DNA of 10,670 nt from assembly GCA_947589145.1 (NCBI GenBank), contig CANQCB010000049.1, positions 1 to 10,670 of the forward strand, written 5' to 3'. The translations under genes were made by a program, and so were the position numbers. The notes beneath the pieces were generated by a model, which worked only from the letters and a program-made list of their open reading frames with translations, searched no databases and had not been told where the DNA came from. This document shows, in pieces, positions 7,701-10,670 of this stretch; position 1 is the first letter of the stretch, and each line of letters begins with the position of its first letter. This DNA is from an uncultured Clostridia bacterium. Lineage in GTDB: Bacteria; Bacillota; Clostridia; Christensenellales; Pumilibacteraceae.

Positions 7701-8365
7701 GTATTGAAGAAGCGGCTAAACTTCGTCGACGGATCGAAAATCTCGGACACGTTAACATCGACGCGATAGAACAAAGCGAAGAATTATTCAAAGAGTACAG
7801 CGATCTTCAAGTCCAACGAGACGACATTATAAGTGCGGAACGCGATTTATTGAACGTTATTTCCGATTTGACCAAACAAATGAAATCCGTTTTCACGGAG
7901 AAGTTCAATCAAATAAACGACAACTTCAAAGTAATTTTCAAAGAGCTTTTCAACGGCGGCACGGCGGAACTCATTCTTACCGAGCCCAAAGAGGGTATGG
8001 ACGAGCTTTCCGCAGGCGTAGAGATTAAGGCCCAACCGCCGCAGAAGAAATTACAACTATTATCATTGCTTTCGGGCGGCGAAAAAGCCTTGACAGCCAT
8101 CGCCATATTATTCTCGATACTTAAACTTCGTCCGATGCCTTTCTGCGTGCTCGACGAAATCGAGGCCGCGCTCGACGACGCAAACGCGCTCCGTTTTGCC
8201 AAATATCTCAAACGATACAGTCAGGATACGCAATTCATAGTCATAACTCACCGTAAGCCCACCATGGAACTTGCCGACGCGCTTTACGGCGTAACCATGG
8301 AAGAAAAAGGCGTCTCTAAAATGGTATCCGTAAAACTTTCAGACGCCGTCAGACTTGCGGAATAA
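4772..8365 (+). CDS. smc: Chromosome segregation and condensation ATPase SMC
   Basis: SMC dimers join with ScpA and ScpB to form condensin, which extrudes DNA loops and helps separate replicated chromosomes. The 1197 residues give the full standard layout. The N-terminal ATPase head has Walker A GPNGCGKS at 31-38 and the conserved segment from QGKIDELI to IFDEAAGI near 147-168. A long charged coiled coil covers about 170-515. The hinge (about 520-675) ends in GDVINPHGSITGGS. The return coil covers about 680-1020. The C-terminal head has the ABC signature LSGGEKAL (Ser1101) and Walker B FCVLDEIEAALDD (Asp1128, Glu1129). All ATPase motifs are intact. The start is GTG at 4772, supported by AGGG at 4761-4764 and by the typical N-terminal FKKMEINGFKSFADKT. 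The ATG six codons later would cut into the first beta strand. Confidence 0.98.
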   Translation: MKFKKMEINGFKSFADKTEIRFGNGVTGIVGPNGCGKSNVADSIRFALGELSSKTLRGENMQNVIFNGTETRKSQSFCEVSLFFDNSERIFNGLNYDEVVITRKLFRDNKSEYMINKLPCNRSDIINALRDSGVGKEGYSIIGQGKIDELISSKPEDRRSIFDEAAGISKNKAAKIESERKLERTRMTLSELNSRLEEKSKLLTPLTKQAQAARKYLEYAEELKHYEINIYLNQHDSTTETKNIITEKRDSILREMSRCQHERDIAVAAYNKAMEELGNTDKTISQHHEELNALILEMGRNSGEAQSFGANITFLEEQNEKLLGEIAKFESDIKTVENYIEQAKKEREECVLKLGELKQKSEEVLNEKELLDERIYQTEGEGKKGQQALVSAIEKLTDIKANMSKLLTEKSGLETQIAALENKTKQSKSSNDIRKRTSEQLKRNLDEARAKREELDKKYTAASVKYDENIAKLSLNNSQLNDIRAKYYAMSDRKELLSKLQNENGNFERSVSRLLDTAKTNEEIGSRIEGVVAKIMQVPKKYETAIEMALGGAVQNIITKTEDEAEFIINFLKAKNFGRVTFLPMNVIKPRSIHDDYMRLLNVNGCFGVASSLVSYDRKFDNIVRNLLGATVIVDNIRTGISIARAIKYAFKIVTLDGDVINPHGSITGGSKKADVANVFAYDRELREMTEQLDGVKEKVQSLEIAHKQITKEQDALSLDIKTLSAQMHSLDVKIATEEQQYGKYVSEIAEFDHEIAENDATILGMQTRVGEIDSDLNSVEELENIIQMQKSDAATAGEHNENIVEELKVKRDELQRQWTAVRLEIADIENNIASADKDCSRLSENEESIKQRISENKLQIEKNEHDIEQKRSELERLTASVNETDKNKIADIKQKIANFGDYKQKLQNDIARYEEERNALTADFERLTERKMEEELKLQKVDTDLEFMQQRISENYKLEYEGCLPFRTENFNVEEGIEEAAKLRRRIENLGHVNIDAIEQSEELFKEYSDLQVQRDDIISAERDLLNVISDLTKQMKSVFTEKFNQINDNFKVIFKELFNGGTAELILTEPKEGMDELSAGVEIKAQPPQKKLQLLSLLSGGEKALTAIAILFSILKLRPMPFCVLDEIEAALDDANALRFAKYLKRYSQDTQFIVITHRKPTMELADALYGVTMEEKGVSKMVSVKLSDAVRLAE

Positions 8366-8384
8366 CGCTCTCATAGGAGATATA

Positions 8385-9287
8385 ATGGGTATATTTGCAA
8401 AAATCAAAGCCGCGCTCAAAAAAACAAAAGACGCTATTGCATACCGTTTGAAAAAACTTTTTACGGGCGGCGTTTTGAACGACGAGTTTTACGAGGAACT
8501 CGAAGCAATCCTTCTGTCCGCGGATATAGGCAGCGAGACGGCGGAAAACATATTAAACGACTTAAAAAAGGCAATAGATAAAAAGCACATAACCAAACCC
8601 GACGACGTCAAAACCGAACTCAAAAGGATCATGCGAGAAATTCTCGACTTCGAACTTCCGCAGGAAGAATATCCTCTTGTCGTTATGATAGCGGGCGTTA
8701 ACGGCGTGGGCAAAACAACCACGATAGGAAAACTCGCGAATTATTATAAGAAGTCGGGAAAAAGCGTTACTATCGTAGCGGGCGATACTTTCCGTGCCGC
8801 GGCTGCGGACCAACTTTCAGTGTGGGCGGACCGCGCGAACGTCAGAATCGTCAAACAACAAGAGGGCGCGGACGCGGCGGCGGTGGTTTATGACGCGCTT
8901 CAAAGCGCAAAGAGCAAAAATACCGACGTCACGTTAATCGACACTGCGGGCAGACTTCACAATAAAGTCAATCTCATGGAAGAACTTAAAAAGATTGACC
9001 GCATTATCGACAGAGAGTTTCCGGAAGCAATGCGCCTGAATTATATAGTGCTCGACGCCACAACGGGGCAAAACGCGATTTCACAAGTGGATCTGTTCAA
9101 TGAAGCAATAGATATCGACGGTATAATCCTCACTAAATTGGACGGTACCGCAAAAGGCGGCGTAGTGCTCGCTATTGCGGGAGAGGAAGAAGTTCCCGTA
9201 GTTTACGTCGGTGTGGGTGAGGGCATAGAAGACCTTGAAAAATTCGATATAGACGATTTTGTCTCGGCAATAGTAGACGGAGAATAA
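8385..9287 (+). CDS. ftsY: Signal recognition particle receptor FtsY
   Basis: FtsY is the membrane-associated GTPase that receives ribosomes bound to the signal recognition particle, by forming a complex with Ffh. The 300-residue product holds the NG domains only, with no long acidic A domain as in E. coli, a form common in Bacillota. Residues 1-26 are a basic amphipathic helix (MGIFAKIKAALKKTKDAI onward) that probably binds lipid. The helical N domain covers about 27-95. The GTPase motifs are GVNGVGKTT (104-112), DTFRAAAADQL (134-144), DTAGRLH (186-192), TKLDGTAKGG (250-259) and GVGEGIEDLEKF (276-287). The ATG at 8385 is chosen over an in-frame TTG at 8355 because AGGAGA sits at 8375-8380 and the protein then starts in the usual MGxF way. 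It follows smc by 19 nt and ends at a strong terminator. Confidence 0.97.
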   Translation: MGIFAKIKAALKKTKDAIAYRLKKLFTGGVLNDEFYEELEAILLSADIGSETAENILNDLKKAIDKKHITKPDDVKTELKRIMREILDFELPQEEYPLVVMIAGVNGVGKTTTIGKLANYYKKSGKSVTIVAGDTFRAAAADQLSVWADRANVRIVKQQEGADAAAVVYDALQSAKSKNTDVTLIDTAGRLHNKVNLMEELKKIDRIIDREFPEAMRLNYIVLDATTGQNAISQVDLFNEAIDIDGIILTKLDGTAKGGVVLAIAGEEEVPVVYVGVGEGIEDLEKFDIDDFVSAIVDGE

Positions 9288-9290
9288 AAA

Positions 9291-9337
9291 AATAAGGTAT
9301 GTAAAGCAAAAACGCTTGACATGCCTTATTTTTTTTT
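9291..9337 (+). terminator. Strong intrinsic terminator after ftsY
   Basis: AATAAGGTATGT (9291-9302) pairs with ACATGCCTTATT (9319-9330) over 12 bp with one G-U pair. The 16-nt loop can form a small inner stem, AAGC with GCTT. The run of nine T at 9329-9337 makes this a classic rho-independent terminator for plsX-rnc-smc-ftsY transcripts. A-rich sequence precedes the left arm, so the structure could also act on the opposite strand. Confidence 0.93.
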
Positions 9338-9344
9338 GTATACT
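9316..9344 (+). promoter_or_regulatory. Sigma-A promoter for ylxM-ffh, overlapping the terminator
   Basis: TTGACA (-35, 9316-9321) and TATACT (-10, 9339-9344) are separated by exactly 17 nt. The -35 box includes the last bases of the hairpin loop and the first bases of the right arm. The T-run forms most of the spacer. Transcription would start near 9351, beyond the terminator, giving a leader of about 28 nt before the ylxM GTG. The T-run could bend the DNA or affect promoter strength. Confidence 0.85.
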
Positions 9345-9378
9345 ACTTTTGTAAAGTTATTTTTTCAACGGTGCGTCA

Positions 9379-9699
9379 GTGAAAGATTTAACCTATGGAA
9401 TTCTGAACGAATTATACGGAAGTCAATTAACGGAAAAACAGCACGATATTATCCGCAGTTACTATGACTTTGACCTCTCCGTATCGGAAATCGCGGAAGA
9501 GTACGGAATTACACGTCAAGCCGCTTTCGACGCGCTCAGAAAAGGCGAACACGCGCTTACGGACTGTGAGAAAAATTTGGGTTTTATGTCAAAAATGAAT
9601 GCCGTGAAAGAGGACCTTATTCGTCTCATGACGGCGTTGGACGAAAACAATATTGTCAAAGCGAAGTCTTTTGCGGCCGACGCGCTCAAAAAATTATAA
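9379..9699 (+). CDS. ylxM: SRP-associated helix-turn-helix protein, YlxM family (UPF0122)
   Basis: YlxM proteins are small sigma-70 region-4-like helix-turn-helix proteins encoded beside ffh in Bacillota. In streptococci the homologue binds SRP and modulates its GTPase activity. The 106-residue product has the family's opening, LTEKQHDIIRSYY (18-30). A helix-turn-helix follows at about 33-56, LSVSEIAEEYGITRQAAFDA, and then a charged helical tail. The start is GTG at 9379, preceded only by a weak ribosome site (GGTG, 9370-9373). No ATG occurs before the conserved region, so GTG is the best choice. It precedes ffh by 10 nt and should be co-transcribed with it. The resemblance to a sigma region leaves DNA binding formally possible, but the location argues for a role with SRP. 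Confidence 0.92.
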   Translation: MKDLTYGILNELYGSQLTEKQHDIIRSYYDFDLSVSEIAEEYGITRQAAFDALRKGEHALTDCEKNLGFMSKMNAVKEDLIRLMTALDENNIVKAKSFAADALKKL

Positions 9700-9709
9700 G
9701 AGGTAAGAG

Positions 9710-10670
9710 ATGGGATTATTTTCCGGATTAGGAGATAAATTAAAGCACGTCTTTTCGAAGCTTGCAAACAGAGGTAAATTGGACGAATACGAGATCAAGC
9801 AAGCAATGCGCGAAATACGCGTTGCTCTCTTGGAAGCGGACGTCAATTTTAACGTTGTAAAAGACTTTGTTGCGAAAATAAGCGAGAGAGCAAAAGGCGA
9901 GGAAATCGTTAAAAGCATAACTCCCGGACAACAAGTAGTAAAAATCGTAAACGACGAATTGGTTACGCTCATGGGTTCGACAAATGCCAAGCTGACCGTC
10001 TCTTCCATGCCTCCTACGGTAATTTTGATGTGCGGACTTCAAGGCGCAGGCAAGACTACCATGTGCGGAAAATTGGGCGCGTTCCTCAAAAAGCAGGGCA
10101 AAAAAGTACTGCTTGTCGCGTGCGACATTTACAGACCTGCGGCAATAAATCAATTGCAGGTCGTCGGAAAGAACGCAGGCGTAGAAGTATTTGAAAAGGG
10201 CACGCAAAAGCCTGTTAAAACAGCGGCGCAAGCCGTCAAATATGCGTCCTCTAACGGATTCGATACGGTTATAATCGATACTGCCGGTCGTCTACACATA
10301 AACGACGATCTTATGCGAGAGTTGGAAGACGTCAAAAAGGAAGTTAAACCTGCGGAAATATTGCTTACCGTGGACGCCATGACGGGGCAGGACGCAGTTA
10401 CCGTAGCGACGGTTTTCAACGAACGGCTGGATATCAGCGGCGTTATTCTTACCAAACTTGACGGCGATACGAGAGGCGGCGCGGCTTTATCGATAAAAGC
10501 CGTTACCGGAAAGCCCATAAAATTCTGCGGTACGGGCGAAAAGTTAGGCGATATCGAGCCCTTTCACCCCGACAGAATGGCTAACCGTATTCTCGGAATG
10601 GGCGACATTGTCACGCTTGTGGAAAAAGCGCAAGCGGTTATGGACGAGGAAGAGATCAAAAAAATGGAGA
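9710..10670 (+). CDS. ffh: Signal recognition particle protein Ffh (SRP54), 3' end outside window
   Basis: Ffh binds 4.5S/6S-like SRP RNA and signal peptides emerging from ribosomes, then docks with FtsY so that membrane proteins are inserted during translation. The window holds the first 320 codons; the family is usually about 440-450 residues. The N domain covers about 1-90 and includes ALLEADVN at 39-46. The GTPase motifs follow: GLQGAGKTT (109-117), CDIYRPAAINQL (138-149), DTAGRLH (190-196), TKLDGDTRGG (248-257) and GTGEKLGDIEPF (274-285). The M domain, which binds RNA and signal peptide, starts near 297 (GMGDIVTLVEKAQ) and runs off the end. The ATG at 9710 is supported by AAGAGGT at 9698-9704, which overlaps the ylxM stop. 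No SRP RNA gene is present in this window. Confidence 0.98.
   Translation, partial: MGLFSGLGDKLKHVFSKLANRGKLDEYEIKQAMREIRVALLEADVNFNVVKDFVAKISERAKGEEIVKSITPGQQVVKIVNDELVTLMGSTNAKLTVSSMPPTVILMCGLQGAGKTTMCGKLGAFLKKQGKKVLLVACDIYRPAAINQLQVVGKNAGVEVFEKGTQKPVKTAAQAVKYASSNGFDTVIIDTAGRLHINDDLMRELEDVKKEVKPAEILLTVDAMTGQDAVTVATVFNERLDISGVILTKLDGDTRGGAALSIKAVTGKPIKFCGTGEKLGDIEPFHPDRMANRILGMGDIVTLVEKAQAVMDEEEIKKME

Noticed and set aside
7316..7774. Open frame of 152 codons on the - strand inside smc
   Set aside because: It is antisense to the second SMC coiled coil. Its Phe/Leu-rich product is the expected mirror of Glu/Lys-rich codons, not a membrane protein.
8355..8384. TTG at 8355 as a start giving FtsY ten extra residues
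   Set aside because: It overlaps the end of smc and lacks a ribosome site. The ATG at 8385 has AGGAGA just upstream and gives the usual N-terminus.
1..10670. Search for insertion sequences, CRISPR arrays, tRNA/rRNA genes, SRP RNA, riboswitches or a defence cassette
   Set aside because: Genes fill nearly the whole window; the four intergenic gaps are each under about 95 bases and hold only promoters and hairpins. I saw no spaced direct repeats, transposase motifs or structured RNA genes.

Overview
The window is a conserved bacterial housekeeping region, read entirely on the + strand. Gene content, gene order, Shine-Dalgarno sequences close to AGGAGG and consensus sigma-A promoters with 17-nt spacers all point to a Bacillota member. 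It is most likely in class Clostridia, in a moderately AT-leaning genome. The block rnc-smc-ftsY-ylxM-ffh is typical of that phylum. I cannot place it below class from the sequence alone.

Region 1 (2-2715) is the distal part of a histidine biosynthesis operon: the 3' portion of hisD, then hisB (dehydratase only), hisA and a fused hisIE. The genes are separated by 1 nt or overlap by 4-13 nt, so they look translationally coupled. The hisH and hisF genes, which often flank hisA, are not between these genes.

Region 2 (2716-4722) starts with a textbook promoter driving rpmF (ribosomal protein bL32, zinc-binding form). A hairpin with a U-rich tail follows, then plsX (phosphatidic acid synthesis) and rnc (RNase III), which overlap by 4 nt. 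No separate promoter is evident for plsX, so read-through from rpmF probably supplies it. The fab and acpP genes that commonly lie between plsX and rnc are absent.

Region 3 (4723-9287) holds smc, with its own promoter just after the rnc stop codon, and ftsY. It is closed by a strong intrinsic terminator.

Region 4 (9288-10670) holds ylxM and the first 320 codons of ffh, driven by a promoter whose -35 box lies inside the terminator of the previous operon. FtsY (SRP receptor) and Ffh (SRP54) are partner GTPases, and YlxM is an SRP-associated helix-turn-helix protein. This end of the window is therefore devoted to co-translational membrane targeting.

There are no RNA genes, mobile elements, CRISPR arrays or gene-free stretches over 300 bases. 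I found no convincing new biological system. The points worth a second look are the overlapping terminator and promoter before ylxM, the unusual gene junctions (no hisH/hisF, no fab/acpP, his operon next to rpmF), and the rpmF-plsX hairpin.
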